From assembly GCA_003153335.1 (NCBI GenBank), contig PLYG01000403.1:5478-11983 (forward strand): DNA of 6,506 nt, written 5' to 3'. The translations under genes were made by a program, and so were the position numbers. The stretch is from Betaproteobacteria bacterium. GTDB taxonomy: Bacteria > Pseudomonadota > Gammaproteobacteria > Burkholderiales > Casimicrobiaceae. Under the pieces are notes generated by a model that worked only from the letters and a program-made list of their open reading frames with translations, made no database searches and was not told where the DNA came from. This document shows, in pieces, positions 5,886-6,506 of this stretch (position 1 is its first letter; the number at the start of each line of letters is the position of its first letter).

Positions 5886-6506
5886 ATGACTGAGACGATT
5901 GCAAAGTGGCGTCATGCGCTGGATACCGGCGCGCTCACCAGCCAGGCCCTGGTCGAACAAATGCTGGCCCGCGCCCGCGACCCCGCCGGCGAAGGCAAGC
6001 GGGTGTTTCGCAAGCTGTACGCGGAAGCCGCGCTCGCGCAGGCGATCGCGTTTGATGCGTGCCGCAAGGCGGGAATACCGCCGGCGCACCTGGGACCGCT
6101 CGCCGGCATTCCGCTCTCGGTCAAGGATTTGTTCGACATCGCCGGTGAAGTCACGACCGCCGGTTCGGTCGTGCTGCGCGACAACGCGCCGGCACAACGC
6201 GATGCGCCGGCCATCCAGCGCTTGCGCCGCGCGGGCGCGATCCTGATCGGCCGCACCAACATGACCGAATGGGCCTATGGAGCGGTCGGGGCCAACGGGC
6301 ATTTCGGCACGCCGCGCTGCGCCTGGGACCGCGCCGTCGATGGCGGCGCCGGCAGAATTCCGGGCGGATCGACTTCGGGCGGCGCGGTTTCAGTCACTGA
6401 CGGCATGGCCGCGGCGACCATAGGTTCGGACACGGGAGGGTCGGTACGGATTCCGGCGGCGCTCAACGGTCTAGCCGGCTTCAAGCCGACGGCGCGGCGC
6501 GTGCCG
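5886..6506 (+). CDS. Amidase-signature family hydrolase (N-terminal 207 residues, cut by window end)
   Basis: An open frame running off the window; full-length relatives are about 450-480 residues. Amidase-signature enzymes hydrolyse C-N amide bonds using a Ser-cisSer-Lys triad. All three are present: Lys80 in GIPLSVKDLFD, cis-Ser162 in PGGSTSGGAV, and nucleophile Ser186 in GSDTGGSVRIPAAL. The 24-residue gap between the two serines equals that in FAAH. The following GLAGFKPT is also a family hallmark. No signal peptide is present, so it should act in the cytoplasm. It could be mistaken for GatA, the Gln-amidotransferase subunit, but it sits in a transport operon without gatB or gatC, which argues for a stand-alone catabolic amidase. 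The ATG lies four bases after the dctM stop with a weak GGGA site, so translation probably depends on dctM. Substrate unknown; it is plausibly the compound imported by the TRAP system or a product made from it. Confidence 0.92.
   Translation, partial: MTETIAKWRHALDTGALTSQALVEQMLARARDPAGEGKRVFRKLYAEAALAQAIAFDACRKAGIPPAHLGPLAGIPLSVKDLFDIAGEVTTAGSVVLRDNAPAQRDAPAIQRLRRAGAILIGRTNMTEWAYGAVGANGHFGTPRCAWDRAVDGGAGRIPGGSTSGGAVSVTDGMAAATIGSDTGGSVRIPAALNGLAGFKPTARRVP

Noticed and set aside
5886..6506. GatA subunit of Glu-tRNA(Gln) amidotransferase
   Set aside because: The amidase core is shared, but the gene follows a transporter with no gatB or gatC in view, so a stand-alone amidase fits better.
1..6506. 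CRISPR array, tRNA, rRNA or a novel defence cluster
   Set aside because: No regularly spaced direct repeats, no tRNA or rRNA-like sequence, and all large genes belong to ordinary metabolic, repair or transport families.

Overview
The window is GC-rich, densely coded bacterial DNA. From gene content and protein sequences it most likely comes from the chromosome of a betaproteobacterium of the order Burkholderiales. The grounds are a PlsY/FolB pair, a XerD with proteobacterial spacing, an Ogt-type methyltransferase, and a TRAP transporter followed by an amidase. Genus cannot be fixed from the sequence. I see no phage genes, CRISPR array, rRNA or tRNA.

Left part (1-563): the start of plsY (glycerol-3-phosphate acyltransferase, minus strand, cut by the window edge) diverges from folB (dihydroneopterin aldolase). 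Their 61-bp shared spacer holds an inverted repeat whose two arms both read as TAGAAT, a good -10 box in each direction. Middle left (564-1346): no conserved gene. This stretch holds one plausible small exported or membrane-anchored protein on the minus strand (664-885), a featureless upstream stretch with one short hairpin, and a 144-bp palindromic element with perfect 17-bp terminal inverted repeats (1172-1315) directly behind the xerD 3' end.

Centre (1347-2848, minus strand): ogt (O6-alkylguanine DNA repair) and xerD (chromosome-dimer resolution recombinase) are joined by a 4-base GTGA stop/start overlap and are probably co-transcribed and translationally coupled.

Right part (2964-6506, plus strand): a TRAP transporter operon of dctP (periplasmic solute receptor), dctQ (small membrane subunit) and dctM (large permease), followed 4 bases later by an amidase-signature hydrolase cut by the window end. 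A GC-rich hairpin without a U-tract separates dctP from dctQM, which fits higher expression of the soluble receptor. The likely logic is capture and import of a carboxylate that also carries an amide, then cytoplasmic hydrolysis. The actual substrate cannot be read from the sequence.

I did not find an undescribed multi-gene system. The most interesting items are the palindromic repeat, the orphan small protein, the mirror-image divergent promoter and the unassigned substrate of the TRAP-amidase operon.
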